Of a stretch of DNA of 64,000 bases, positions 23,201 to 32,294 are shown in pieces. The stretch is from contig OX393562.1 of the NCBI GenBank assembly GCA_947652115.1, positions 16,505,002 through 16,569,001 on the forward strand. Reading direction: 5' to 3'. The stretch comes from Blastomussa wellsi (Eukaryota > Cnidaria > Anthozoa > Scleractinia > Plerogyridae). Position 1 is the first letter of the stretch, and every line of letters begins with the position of its first letter. Both the position numbers and the translations under genes were made by a program. The notes below the pieces were generated by a model. It was not told where the DNA came from. It ran no database searches and saw nothing but the letters and a program-made list of their open reading frames with translations.

Positions 23201-25576
23201 GTCCTGCTTTTGTTTCTTCCTATCAACCTGTCAAATATTCGCTTCGCGTCGGCTGGCCGAATATTCTGGTTGTTTTATTCAGTTTGCGTGTTCAGTAACC
23301 AAGGAGAGGTTCAAGGAAATTCAGAACTAAGGCAGGTTTCATTTAAAAGTTCTTTCTCCCTTGCTTTGCTGTGACTAATGAATTTTTTGTATGTTATATT
23401 TAGCGTAGATGAAAGTTTCGTGTTTTTTTTTCTGTGTGCAGGTTGTATGCCTTTCGCTTCGTATACATTTATACCTCTTTTGTCTTAAAGGTATTAAAGA
23501 TATTAAGTGGTAGTGACGTGGTGTATTTTCTTTAAAAGTAAAATTTTGTTACAACTAGGAAGATAATTGACTTCAAGTCAAGTAATTTATTTCGCAGTCT
23601 CAATGTTTAAAAGTATCAAAATAATTTAATTTTTCTCCGTGTACCTGTCATTTGAATTTATCACTTGTAACCAGTTTTCTCTTTGCATTGTATTTTGGCT
23701 CTAAGACTTCTTCGAGCTGATCAGCCGTGTCCAGGCCAACAGAATGGATGATCAGAGAGGCGAACTCAAAGGAAACTTGGAGCTACCTGATTTCCTCAAA
23801 ATTCCGGCTAACAGCAGGCAAGATCAAGTCAGTTATGATTTCAAAGTCCCGTATGCACCGCCTCCACCTCAAGGCTTTAGAACTGTCGATAGGACCGTGA
23901 CTAAACCTGCTTTGAAGAAAACGTTTTCCACACCGGCCGGTCAGCCTCCTGAGAAAATGGACTTGATGCAGGAGTTGGCCACAAAGTTGTCAAAAAGAAC
24001 GGAGCCGACAAAAAACAGTCCTTCGTTGAAAAACAAGGCTGAGCAACATGACGAGCCAATCGAGATGCTGTTAGATTACAATTTTAACTCGAGATCCCAG
24101 CCACAGCAGCAGCCGCAGCGGCAGCAGCAAACATCTCAAGCAGTTGGTAACGCGGAGGAAAAACACAAACGGGCAGCAAGACCGAGATCTTGCACTGATG
24201 CAACCTTGTACACGATGGAAACGGTGCACGGGATGCGGGTTGAAACGGGCAATCGCCCGCAGCCCGTCGCTGACACGGAACCTCGTAAGAACGTCGCTCA
24301 TGTTCATCCTTCAATACGGCCACAAGCATCGCAACCTGTCACGGTAAACAGCTTGCGAGGAATGCATTACGCTACCAATCCGCGCCGGAGCACAGCCGAT
24401 CACGCAATGTATTATCGCCCTAACAACGCGGCCAGCGGTAAGCTGCAGACGGCTGCAGTATTTTCGTCAAAATCTCATCAGAATATTAGAGACACCACGC
24501 CCGCCATTTACGACGTGAAACCGGGCTCGAATAATGAAGGACTGCGGAATAAAGGAAACGATGATCATGCGGTGAAATATTCAACTACCCCGGTAGATAT
24601 TCCTGCGCGAAGGCTGGTATCTGCGTACAGTTTGCCCGAAGTAAACTCTCAGAAAGCTGAAGTGCTCATTCCGTCCGCGGGGGGACCCCCACCTGTTCCT
24701 CAGAGGACAGTGTCTTATATGGAAAGGCGACCTCGGCCTAAGCCGATCACTAACCCAGAAGAGCTCCTAGCAGGACTGGAAAACACGCCTGCGCCGCGTT
24801 CGAATGCGTCTCCGCCGGAATCACCACCCTACCCAGCCATGACGCGAGTGGGAAGTCCGCTCCCTCCTCCCCCCACCCCTCCCTCAGGATCAATGTTCGA
24901 CCTGCAGTTAGCCGACTTCTCTCCGCCACCTTCGATATGTGAATCCCCTGAGAAAATCCCCCACCCTCCTGAATATCGCGACTCTTCAAGCTTCGCGCAG
25001 GCTTCATCGTTGCAGACTTCTGCGCCGTTACCGAGCAGCACAACCTCTGAATCTGGAACAAACAACGGAAACGCTGCAAAGTACACTGGTCCTGTAGCCT
25101 ATGTTAATATGCCAGGTAAGGATGCTCAAAGACAAAGGACAGGCGACAACAGAACTGTGAACTGCAGCAAAGTGCCGGTCACCCCGCACGTACGAATAAC
25201 CAACGCGCACACATCAAACGCGACAAACCCATCCCATCGGGTGAGGGGTGAGGATCGTGTGGACGCATCTGCGCAGGTTCATACTCCAGCTTCTGTAACG
25301 CCAATTGTCTCGAACTTAAACAAAACAGTCACGCCACCATCGACTAACGAACGAACTCTTGTCGAGGAATCTCCCTCAGAAAATGCCACGCCCTTCACGG
25401 GTCTCAAACCTTCGATAGACAACACGGCTAAACGGCTGATACGTAACACGGGCAGTTTGCCAAGGACACGCAACGCCGATCCCGAGAAACGAAAAAACCG
25501 GCAGGATAGCGAGATTCCTAAGCTCGACCCGTACGTTACCTACGAAAAAGAAGACTTGAGAATAACGTTTGTATAA
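770..25576 (+). CDS. RGS12: RGS12/RGS14/loco-like regulator of G-protein signalling, 5' part missing
   Basis: GTPase-activating protein and scaffold for Gi-alpha and Ras-type GTPases at the inner membrane. Exons read by splice sites and phase: 770-886 and 1181-1195 (both tentative), 5967-6151, 7125-7211, 8125-8271, 8539-8691, 10038-10124, 11715-11808, 13765-13782, 14258-14352, 15175-15363, 16567-16649, 17558-17681, 17936-18026, 21221-21583, 23706-25576. All phases agree, giving 1238 residues with no internal stop. The RGS domain spans 6090-8620 (RVGRWALGFDKLMEDP, FSDENIVFWIACENF, LMKFDSYPRFLKS). The first Ras-binding-like domain is in 15175-16649 and the second in 16642-18026. A GoLoco motif with the DDQR signature starts the last exon (23706-23767). 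The remaining 600 residues are proline-rich, low complexity and contain a polyQ tract (24100-24130). RGS12 and loco carry PDZ and PTB domains upstream; these are not seen and probably lie left of the window. RGS14 is the alternative name. The domain order is decisive for the family. Confidence 0.9.
1181..1195 (+). CDS. Candidate 15-nt micro-exon of the RGS12-like gene
   Basis: A strong polypyrimidine tract and two tandem acceptors (ending 1173 and 1180) precede CTCATTCAGATATAG, which is followed by GTAAGT. Use of the second acceptor gives a 15-nt exon (AHSDI with split codons) that keeps the phase between 886 and 5967. Use of the first gives 22 nt and breaks the frame. Confidence 0.4.
   Translation, partial: LIQI
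1271..1585 (+). repeat. tRNA-derived SINE, coral type
   Basis: The head (TGGCCTAATGGTTAGTGCG ... GGTCCAGGTTAAAGCCC) has tRNA-like A-box and B-box spacing. The body reads TTGGGCAAGACACTGTACTCTC and the tail CTGATGGCCACTAGGCTTGTATG. Body pieces recur at 28560-28680 and head pieces at 57314-57393, so this is a dispersed family. Confidence 0.65.
2264..2445 (+). repeat. 20-bp minisatellite (left arm)
   Basis: Tandem copies of a unit close to GATCGGACTTCATGTCATTG, with variants such as GATCGGAGTTCATGTCATTG and AATCGGACTTCATGCCATTG. The mirror copy is at about 5300-5480. Open frames across the array simply translate the repeat. Confidence 0.9.
2508..3149 (+). pseudogene. HTH/integrase-type transposon ORF, truncated before the catalytic core
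   Basis: I recognise the N-terminal region of a transposon integrase family common in fish and invertebrates. It has an N-terminal helical part and a helix-turn-helix (GTGIAKMLCVSTKTIYRRLQ, coded near 2890-2945). The following module (VSEAELDAIILDTLHNFPNC...KSMRGHL) ends at RRADPEG. In relatives this is followed by a DDE/rve integrase core; here the frame stops two codons later (TGA at 3147). A donor-like AAG|GTAATG sits exactly after DPEG, so this may be a captured 5' exon rather than a broken gene. An alternative start is at 2532 (MAAHGQGQG). The integrase assignment is from memory of the family, not from a search. Confidence 0.6.
3801..4000. other. Assembly gap of 200 N
   Basis: An exact 200-base run of N sits at the centre of the inverted duplication. 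The round number suggests a placeholder of unknown true size. Just before it, 3739-3766 is a short hairpin (AGAGTACAGTGG, AAG spacer, then its complement). Confidence 0.99.
4011..5600 (-). repeat. Right arm of the 1.6-kb inverted duplication
   Basis: Reverse complement of 2155-3736 with a few single-base and short length differences. It contains the mirrored minisatellite (about 5300-5480) and the mirrored integrase-type ORF. The outer end adds about 20 bases (near 5572-5592) that the left arm lacks. Confidence 0.9.
4585..5226 (-). pseudogene. Mirrored copy of the HTH/integrase-type ORF, with a 5' frameshift
   Basis: Its readable protein matches the left-arm copy through the helix-turn-helix to DPEG and the same stop. 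Near 5192 an extra base in GGCCCAATGG (left arm GGCCCATGG) breaks the frame from the N-terminal ATG, so the clean frame begins only at MNRFSSG (5121). Both copies end at the same point, so the truncation predates the duplication. Confidence 0.65.
5625..5696 (-). repeat. tRNA-like sequence (SINE head or tRNA pseudogene)
   Basis: On the minus strand GGCTTCATAGCTCAGTTGG is a good A-box and D-arm, and TCCGAATCCC fits a degenerate T-loop about 45 bases on. The acceptor pairs only partly and the anticodon stem is poor, so a functional tRNA is unlikely. Confidence 0.45.
7409..7745 (+). repeat. 168-bp tandem duplication in an RGS intron
   Basis: Two adjacent copies (7409-7576 and 7577-7745) begin AGGTTCACTCGTCAT and end near a GATGTTGGATGTCTATTA block. 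They differ at many positions, so the event is not recent. The ending resembles sequence at 48570-48610 and 55800-55840 (CAATCAAAATGG with neighbouring GTCCAACATCA), suggesting the unit derives from a dispersed repeat. Confidence 0.75.
8760..10030. other. Intron sequence, no gene seen
   Basis: AT-rich intron between RGS exons. A block at 9110-9175 with repeated GCGGCTTAT / GCAGCTTAT motifs looks like a repeat fragment. Open frames here have no domain signature. Confidence 0.5.
10261..10477. mobile_element. Foldback MITE with 10-bp target duplication
   Basis: Near-perfect palindrome: the left half (ATCCTTGGAGACCCAGGG ... GAACTGGTCATTTAAG type text) is mirrored on the right. It is flanked by the direct repeat GTCACATTCT at 10251-10260 and 10478-10487. 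A 9-11-bp duplication is typical of Mutator-like elements; the superfamily is inferred from that alone. Confidence 0.75.
11074..11301. mobile_element. MITE with AGGGATGCA termini
   Basis: Terminal inverted repeats: AGGGATGCATATTAGAAATG on the left and the complement of AGGGATGCACCATTACAAATG-type text on the right. The interior holds a run of 14 C near 11250. Its ATTAGAAAT(G) core is shared with the neighbouring element at 11440. Confidence 0.6.
11440..11631. mobile_element. MITE with GGTRCGGACCA termini
   Basis: The left end GGTGCGGACCACTTGAAATC and the right end, as reverse complement GGTACGGACCATTAGAAATC, form an inverted repeat of about 30 bases, each followed by a G-rich run. No clear target duplication was found. 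Confidence 0.65.
11830..13760. other. RGS intron, no gene seen
   Basis: AT-rich. A block at 12060-12135 (CCCTAGCCCTAAAACAAT) resembles 6260-6310 and 32680-32700 and is probably a dispersed repeat. No supported coding sequence before the 18-nt exon at 13765. Confidence 0.5.
13765..13782 (+). CDS. 18-nt micro-exon of the RGS12-like gene
   Basis: GCAAACACGTCAAAAAAG lies between TTTTGTAG and GTCAGT. The upstream exon ends AAA G| (11808) and the downstream begins |GT GAC CAC (14258). The micro-exon joins them in phase as W-K-G-K-H-V-K-K-G-D-H, a basic linker between the RGS and Ras-binding domains. Confidence 0.75.
15846..15910. repeat. Strong hairpin, possible MITE
   Basis: GAGCAACCTCGTTCCCAGGG (15846) and its complement (15891-15910) form a 22-bp stem with a loop of about 21 bases. 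CTCGTTGAGC occurs on both sides, so the hairpin may be an insertion with a duplicated target. Confidence 0.65.
17361..17436. repeat. Palindromic hairpin in RGS intron
   Basis: The ACATTTGAGAACACTCG arm followed by AATGTAGAAAA is mirrored at 17407-17436 with a bulge; the loop is about 15 bases. It ends about 120 bp before the second Ras-binding-domain exon. Probably a small foldback element. Confidence 0.6.
18030..19942. other. RGS intron, contents unassigned
   Basis: A 164-codon minus-strand open frame (18806-19300) has no recognisable domain. I do not call it a gene. Nothing else is supported. Confidence 0.4.
19943..20716. mobile_element. Foldback element with a Penelope-like terminal piece inserted
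   Basis: Arms at about 19943-20125 and 20570-20716 are inverted copies. They begin AACGGCATGTACTAAAACA, run through CACCGGAACACC-type repeats and TATAGGAATTTATTGG, and meet at CAGAGAACGTTTTAAACAA-type text. The centre (20165-20341) is a Penelope-type terminal sequence described separately, so the structure is nested. Confidence 0.7.
20165..20341 (+). mobile_element. Penelope-like terminal sequence, rearranged copy
   Basis: Contains GTCGGTGGGAAGTATAAC, then CTCCGACGAAGAGCTAACG, CTCGAAACGTCAGC, TTTACGGTGGCCAA and ATTATCAACCCAGTTGATAA. The first part is inverted relative to the copy at 36785-36925. Related copies: 29163-29245, 36785-36925 and 43375-43465. Confidence 0.6.
21905..22625 (-). pseudogene. 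5'-truncated LINE (CR1/RTE-type) reverse transcriptase remnant
   Basis: Minus-strand reading contains KARLYKAFIKPHFQYCSTIW, a typical C-terminal part of non-LTR reverse transcriptases, then NSEKLELLNKHALRI. After a frameshift near 22390 it continues as SFQAATPAYITALF and LWNMLNDDLRTTT. The 3' tail is followed by a short (ACT)n-like tract at 21905-21925. No endonuclease region is present, so it is a dead insertion in the intron before the last RGS exon. Confidence 0.8.
22630..23705. other. RGS intron, no gene seen
   Basis: AT-rich with TTTG runs. Open frames lack any domain signature. A polypyrimidine tract and acceptor (CTCTAAG, ends 23705) close the intron. Confidence 0.5.
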
Positions 25577-25635
25577 CAATTACTGTTAGTGTTTAGACTA
25601 TAATTTTGTATTTGCGGTGCCTTGGATGGTTGAAA

Positions 25636-25876
25636 AGACTGTTCACAGCCTACTATTTGCCCGTGTGATTGCCGAGGGCTCAACGCATCGTTCGACGGTC
25701 CGCCATGTTTATTTCTCGATACGAGCGAAACCTGAGGAGAGAACAAAACTCTCGTGGGGTGCAGCTTCCAGTGCCCCTACCCACGGGAGTTTTGCTCTCT
25801 CCCAAGGTTTCACTCGTTTCGAGAAACAATCTTGGCAATTGCACGGGAAAATAAGAGATTCACTGTGAACAGTCTA
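25636..25876. mobile_element. Foldback MITE in the RGS 3' region with 10-11-bp target duplication
   Basis: Termini AGACTGTTCACAG and its complement, with a largely palindromic interior (ACTCTCGTGGGG / CCCACGGGAGTTTT). The direct repeat ATGGTTGAAA occurs at 25626-25635 and 25877-25886. It starts about 60 bp after the RGS stop codon and so probably lies in the 3' UTR. The Mutator-like type is inferred from duplication length. Confidence 0.75.
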
Positions 25877-26424
25877 ATGGTTGAAAATTTGATTCATTTT
25901 TTGCAGAACTTTATTACTATCATATGAGTTAAGTGCGTCGTTAGTAATTGAAAACAGTACAACCTAGCATATTATTGAAAGTGATCTTCGCCGTGAAGCT
26001 GATACAAAAAACGCTTGGTCAGTATCTCTGCCTCGCGTTAAGTGGATTTGCAATTTGTAGCGTATCAGATATTTGAACGATGTACGATGTACGGGTGGAT
26101 TTTTAGCGGTGTTGTAATCTCCTACCCAGATCTCAGGCTTGTTCGTAGGGCTGAGATTTGGGTGCGAGATTAGCACTGTTGTGACGGGGAGGGAGGGGGA
26201 AGAAGTAACGAGTATCAGAATATTAATAGATGTGATATGTTAAGACCTTCTGAAGAAAAGTAGATTGGAGTGGAACGCTCCACCAATTTAGTAGATTGGT
26301 TAGGTCTCCACTGCAAATACTGCAGAAACTTCAGAAAGTTGTCTGAGATTACTTTCTCTTTTCAACTGATGGTAGCTCATGCCCATTGAGAATTCTGTGG
26401 TTAGGAAGTAATAGGAAAGCGTTC

Positions 26425-26781
26425 AAGTGCACCTAACCCCAAAATATTTTTACCTTAAAACAAATCTTTGCACCAGTTCGAAACGCATTGCACCTTTCGT
26501 TTCTCCGTTTTATTAAATGCTGACTATTTATAGCATTAAAAAGTTACGAAAAACTGTACTTTATTTGTTTCACGATCGAGTCAGAAGGGGCGTGGGTCTA
26601 TTCCTGGGTAGACGTCACAAATTGATTTACATGCATGTTTACAAAGACTTAATGCGATGCAATTAAGTTTGTGACGTCAACCCAGGAATAGACCCACGCC
26701 CCTTCTGACTTTTAACAACAATAACAACAACAACAACAACTTTATTAAAACCAAATATAATAGTTAGTGGATGGCCTACCC

Positions 26782-26813
<32 letters not shown>

Positions 26814-27133
26814 GATAAGCCAAATACAAGTACACACCTATTGAAAGACAAATTTACACAACAACAATTAGTTTAATAAATTAAAGGTACAAATTACAAA
26901 AGGACTGATTATTGACAAATATCTATTAGCTAATAATTAAAGACCAACAAATCTACTCGCAACTATATTTTACTTACTAATTAGAAAAACAGCTGATGCT
27001 CGATTTTTCGTAACTTTTAAATGCGAAAAGAAGTCAGCGTTTGGTAAAAAGGAGAAACGAAAGGTGTAACGCGTTTCGAACTGGTGCAAAGGTTTATTGT
27101 AGCGAAAAAATATTTTGGGGTTAAAAGTGCAGT
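26425..27133. mobile_element. TTAA-type foldback MITE with an inserted retroelement tail
   Basis: Left end AAGTGCACCTAACCCCAAAA; right end carries the complement (TATTTTGGGGTTAAAAGTGC). The inner arms contain the AGAAGGGGCGTGGGTCTATT block and its complement. Sequence 26715-26990 begins with (ACA)n followed by TTTATTAAAACC and interrupts the right arm, as a minus-strand LINE 3' end would. A cleaner sibling is at 42123-42507. Confidence 0.7.
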
Positions 27134-27139
27134 TTAAGG

Positions 27140-28040
27140 CCGCGGCCTAGATCCTTTCCATTATGACAGGAAGACTACTCTCATAGTGCCCCTCTAATCA
27201 ACATTATTAGCAATGTTCTAAACGAGCAGGGACAGAGCTTTGTATAGTTGGAGGGACAGGCGTCCTTCCAACCAATCACCGGCCAAAAACCGTTACACGA
27301 TCTCCTTTCGGCTACTGAATTCTTCTATATAAAATCCCTTCTAATCCTTCCAAATCTTGCTGAACTGATCGTATAATAAACTGTGTAATACTTCGAGATT
27401 GGACTTGATGGAAGGGTAGATTTGTTGCTTCTTCTGAGAAGATCACTTTCAATAGCGTTTGTGTATATAATTTCTGTTAAGATCTCGCAAATTTACATTT
27501 TATGAATTTTTAAACAAAAAGATGAAAATAATTTTTGTAGTTTGTTTATCAAATACTTATCAATAACGATTATTGCTTGTTTCTATTTGAAAGTTGCAAA
27601 TCTATTTATGATATATGTCGTACAGTTATCTTTTCCTGTTTAAAAATATTACAACAGTTAACGGTAGTTTATATTTTGGTCGTCAAGTAACTCTTTAAGC
27701 GTTGCGTGACAGGGCACAACATTCCAAAGAAGGTCACGCTCGGTTTTTTGTCCTAAATTTCTTTGGATAGTCTTCACAAATGGTTATTTGCTTAATGCTA
27801 GTAATGGGCCATTGCCTATTTATGAAGTTGTCTACATAGCAGTTTTTTCAAAGTTCGGCAAACTATGTATAGTTTTGTACCAAAGAAGAATGTTATATTA
27901 ATATGAAATACAAGGTGTGAAAATGTATCTTAACGTTCTACACGTTATGTTACCAAGAGAATCCTCACTAAAATTCTATCCTTTGTGAGTTTATTTCGTT
28001 GTACATGTTTCCGAACCGTGCTCATTGACATTTTAGTCCC
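27140..28040. other. Intergenic AT-rich sequence
   Basis: Between the RGS gene and the histone pair. Several AATAAA-like words occur (for example near 27374), but no coding or RNA feature can be supported. Confidence 0.5.
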
Positions 28041-28041
28041 A

Positions 28042-28337
28042 CAGGGTTCGTACTCTTATGAGCTTTTGAAATTCCATGACGTTCCATGACTTGTCCAAGT
28101 TTTCCATGAACTAAATATGGAGCATTTTCTAGGAAATCATCATTCATTTTGGGTATGTCTTTACTATTTTCTTCACGAAAAAAAACCTAATTGATTTTGT
28201 ACTTTTGTATTAAATAAACCCAATTTTCCATGACTTTCCATTACCGACACTTCAATTCCATTGACTTTCCAGGCCTGGAAAATTAAATTCTAACATTCCA
28301 TGACTTTCCAGGTTTTCCATGACCTGTACGAACCCTG
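28042..28337. mobile_element. CAGGGTTCGTAC-type MITE with 5-bp target duplication
   Basis: Termini CAGGGTTCGTAC and GTACGAACCCTG. The interior is rich in variants of TTCCATGACTTTCCA. Flanked by TCCCA at 28037-28041 and 28338-28342. Confidence 0.75.
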
Positions 28338-28559
28338 TCCCAGAATGCGAATGGAGTGTGAAAAAGTTAGATTTTACTTGTGAACTACGATCTGCTTTCC
28401 GAGCCACCTTGTTGCCGTAAGATGAAATAACCGTCCAATGTGTCTTTGCATTAAAATCTGCACCCGCCCCTGTTCTCCGGTTGAGGGAGGACAGGTCCAA
28501 TGAAATGTTTTAACCTCGCCTATATATGTGGGAGCGCGCTTCCCCTCCGAGCCTTGCAT

Positions 28560-28680
28560 AACGTTGTGTTCTTGCATGGGCAAGACACTTTACTCTCAAA
28601 GTGCCATTCAGGGAGGAGAAGAAATATTCCTAGCCGATTCAACCCGGGTTATACGGGGACTTACCCCAAGAATAGATTTT
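28560..28680 (+). repeat. Degenerate SINE body fragment
   Basis: GTGTTCTTGCATGGGCAAGA and CACTTTACTCTC match the body of the SINE at 1271-1585. The head is missing. Confidence 0.5.
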
Positions 28681-28786
28681 TCAAAATTCTTTGGTACTAC
28701 ACTTTAATCAATACTGCACCAACAGAGGTTAGGAGTTCTGTGGCAGCTCGATTACTGCGTTTGATCTCGACTTCAGGAGCATCATT

Positions 28787-28793
<7 letters not shown>

Positions 28794-28825
<32 letters not shown>

Positions 28826-28870
28826 ATTTACAATTGCGAGCCGATAGGCGAGCAATTGTAAAGCCCATAC

Positions 28871-28893
<23 letters not shown>
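28794..28893. repeat. Long palindrome, foldback MITE
   Basis: GATCTGTATGGGC...TTACAATTGC is mirrored by GCAATTGTAA...GCCCATACAGATC around a short centre. The outer flanks TAAAATAT / ATATTTTA extend the stem. Confidence 0.75.
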
Positions 28894-28910
<17 letters not shown>

Positions 28911-29162
28911 ACAATAAATTGAATGCAAAGTATTGTTATTCGATTCCATTGTGCTTTGCATTTTAATCAGTAAAGATCTGTATCAAAAGTTAATAAATAC
29001 TAATCAGCTGAGCAGGAGTTTGTATCAAAAGTTAATTCTACTCTTGATTTGTATTGGGGTTTACAGAGCATTCATGTGACCTAAATAGTACCTTTGCATT
29101 GGATCTACTCCTTATGAATTATTAATGAATTTTACAATAAAAGCTATTACTGCCCGGGGGAT

Positions 29163-29245
29163 GTGCGTCGGTGGGAAGTATAACAATATAATTTGGTTTT
29201 ATCAGCTGGGTTGATAATGTGAATTGGCCACCGTGAAGAAAAGAA
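29163..29245 (-). mobile_element. Penelope-like terminal fragment
   Basis: Reads GTCGGTGGGAAGTATAACA, ATAATTTGGTTTTATCA, GGGTTGATAATGTGAATTGG and CCACCGTGAAG. This is the reverse complement of the end of the copy at 36825-36900. Confidence 0.65.
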
Positions 29246-29522
29246 AAGGAGGCCAATTCACATCAACTCATAAAGGGCAAAATTACTGAGCGCTGATTGG
29301 TTGAGAGAGAGGGCATCGCAACTCGGGCAATTTTGGAAAATTTTGAAAACTCTCGTGCAATTAATCCTTAATAGTACTTGGCCTCATGTGATTACCTATA
29401 CTTATCAAATAACGACTGTTATGTAGAAGGCTATTTTTTTGCAAATTTCGACTGATCGCGAGAAATGTCCGCGGTAATGGCTGCATGCTAAGTGCTTGGA
29501 AACATATTTATTGATCATGACC

Positions 29523-29528
29523 TTTATT
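29523..29528 (-). terminator. AATAAA signal downstream of H2B
   Basis: AATAAA on the minus strand, 11 bases beyond the histone stem-loop. It could allow a polyadenylated H2B transcript in addition to stem-loop processing. Confidence 0.5.
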
Positions 29529-29538
29529 GGTAGTTGGT

Positions 29539-29554
29539 GGCTCTTAAAAGAGCC
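29539..29554 (-). terminator. Histone 3' stem-loop of H2B
   Basis: Minus-strand GGCTCTTTTAAGAGCC followed by ACCA is the canonical replication-dependent histone mRNA 3'-end hairpin, 24 bases after the stop codon. Known to be bound by SLBP and processed with U7 snRNP. Confidence 0.95.
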
Positions 29555-29577
29555 GTTTAGTTTTTATCTGATCCGGT

Positions 29578-29943
29578 CTACTTGCTGCTGGAGTACTTGG
29601 TCACTGCTTTAGTTCCTTCGCTCACTGCGTGCTTGGCCAGCTCACCGGGCAACAGCAATCGAACAGCCGTCTGGATCTCGCGGGAACCGATGGTGCTTCT
29701 TTTGCTGTATTGGGCAAGACGAGAAGACTCGCCGGCAATCCGCTCGAAGACATCATGCACGAACGAGTTCATGATGCCCATGGCTTTGCTTGAGATGCCA
29801 GTGTCAGGATGAACTTGCTTGAGAACTTTGTAGATGTAGATCGAGTAGCTCTCTCTTCGCTTTTTGGTTTTCTTCTTCTTGTCGCCTGAAGCTCGCTTTC
29901 CGCCGCTGACTTTCTTCGCTTTCTTTGATGCTTTAGGGGCCAT
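29578..29943 (-). CDS. H2B: Histone H2B
   Basis: Core nucleosome histone that pairs with H2A. It is 121 residues and intronless, with a lysine-rich tail ([20 protein letters not shown]). The histone fold has [40 protein letters not shown] and [20 protein letters not shown], and the C-terminal helix is [17 protein letters not shown] with the conserved lysine of the ubiquitylated VTKYxSSK motif. Length and sequence match canonical H2B. It is divergent from H2A (30334) with about 390 bp between start codons, as in many animal histone pairs. A TATAAA on its strand lies at 30024-30029, about 81 bp upstream, and a histone stem-loop follows the stop, implying S-phase expression. Confidence 0.98.
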   Translation of the reverse strand: MAPKASKKAKKVSGGKRASGDKKKKTKKRRESYSIYIYKVLKQVHPDTGISSKAMGIMNSFVHDVFERIAGESSRLAQYSKRSTIGSREIQTAVRLLLPGELAKHAVSEGTKAVTKYSSSK

Positions 29944-30714
<771 letters not shown>

Positions 30715-30736
30715 AACGACAAGATAAAAACAAAAC

Positions 30737-30752
30737 GGCTCTTTTAAGAGCC
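30737..30752 (+). terminator. Histone 3' stem-loop of H2A
   Basis: GGCTCTTTTAAGAGCC followed by ACCA, 23 bases after the stop; identical to the H2B hairpin on the other strand. AATAAA follows at 30777-30782. Confidence 0.95.
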
Positions 30753-30782
30753 ACCAAACTTTCAAAAGCAATGACCAATAAA

Positions 30783-31150
30783 ACTTAATCTCTTAAATAT
30801 TTTTTATTGAGATAAATACTGAAACACACTAAAAACGTGAACTTTGCTATAAAAATTCACCCTGACATCAATGAAATTTCGGATACAAATTGCTTTATTT
30901 TACCCAGGCTTGATCTTAACTCCTCTTTGTAAAACCTTTTTTTTAGTTGACAAGTTCTTGCAACACTCCTTCCCCAAACAATTGGGCGATGCTCACGTCC
31001 CTAAAGTACTCTTCTTCCCCAATTAACACTGAAAGTCTTGCAACTGGCCTGTCTCCTGCCAGTTGGGATTTTTAACAATTCCTGTTTTATTTCCAATATT
31101 TTTTCCTTATTTACAGTGTCCCCAATCAGCAGAATTTTCTACAAACAGTT
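30783..31150. other. Intergenic, no feature seen
   Basis: AT-rich spacer between H2A and the 3' end of the Mab-21-like gene. Confidence 0.5.
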
Positions 31151-32294
31151 TTATAACCACGTATTTTCTTCTTCACATAAACTTGACTGAGCTTCTTTAA
31201 TAAATTTAATTTTTTGGCACAAGACTCGTAAATCGTGACTACTTATTTCAGTAAATAAATTCAGTGACGGAATAAAGAAATGCGGGCAAAATTTATCACG
31301 AGCGAAAGACTCGAGAAGCCTAATAAGCCCATAAAAGCGAAGAGGAAGATTTTCAGTGCTCCACTGATTTGCATCCGAGAATTTTGCGCATTCGTGCAAT
31401 AAAACAGTTTGTAAATGGTAGGGTTTAAGGAAACCGCACCCCAGCTCGTTGTAAACAAATGTTTTCAAAAGCTGGAAACATTTCCGTCTTTGAGGAAATC
31501 TGCTGAAATTGAGCTCAAATCTCTCCGCTTTGCAAAACCAAATTCTCCAATTATATTCCAGTGAAGTCGCTTTGGAAACCAATTGAACTCCGCAATTAAC
31601 GGTCTTTCGTTTGCACTGTTTGTTTGGCCGGTTTTGCAGGGTATTTTTCGCCTTTAGAAGTATCGCGATGAACTGGCCACACTCCTTCGCAATCAATCGC
31701 AGGTACCAAATCCACAATCAAAGTCAAACCTCGGATTTTTATTTCAAGAGAGATTAAATCTTGGGATGAAATATTCCGGAGTTCAATTCCCGTTGTTGTT
31801 TTGTCGTGGTAATGTTGCAAATATAGCATGTCTACCAAGAGTTTAGAAAGTAGGCTTGACAGTTCAGAACGCAGCATTTTTGATGACAAATACTCTTTTC
31901 CCGATGTAGAGTTTATGCAAAGTCTATTCCAGTTGTTTTGAGTGCGCGTGTTTTCTACAATCTCAATCAGCGTTAGCCCTTGTGAACATCCATCTTCTTG
32001 CAAATGTATTTCGGCGGGACGAAGGCTATCTGGAGTGACAAAAATTAGCAATTCGAAACGATTTCGCTCCTTTTCAATGAAGAAACTCGGCGAATCGACA
32101 GGTTTAAATGAAAATTTCGTATCGTATTTTGCTATAGCGGAAAGCAAAATGTTCGTGACTGATTGAACCAAATTGAAAGTTTCGCGAACGCTTACTGGTT
32201 CCCCAGTTACAGTTTGCAGTCTTGTTATTAAATTGTCTAGCCAGAGCGGTGTTGACTCTAATTTAGAAAACCTTCTGCTAGTCGAAGGCTCCAT
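31151..32294 (-). pseudogene. Mab-21-like (cGAS-fold) gene with one apparent frameshift
   Basis: The Mab-21 family has a nucleotidyltransferase fold, related to cGAS/cGLR sensors and MAB21L proteins. The first frame (32294 to about 31610) holds the N-terminal lobe: RFELLIFVTPD at residues 79-89, EYLSSKMLRSELSSLLSKLL, and the strand VDLVPAIDCEGVWP. The second frame (about 31640 to 31151) holds the C-terminal part: NWRIWFCKAERFELNF, LLKTFVYNELG, LKPYHLQTVLLHECAKF, W...L..R, CPHFFIPSLNLF. Both are normal, consecutive parts of one Mab-21 domain, so a one-base shift between about 31600 and 31640 separates them. A sequencing error, a tiny intron or a true mutation would all fit. The catalytic Glu/Asp-x-Asp is FELLI here, with the second acid missing, and the GS motif is replaced by DS, so synthase activity is unlikely. 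I class it as pseudogene with reserve. Confidence 0.75.
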
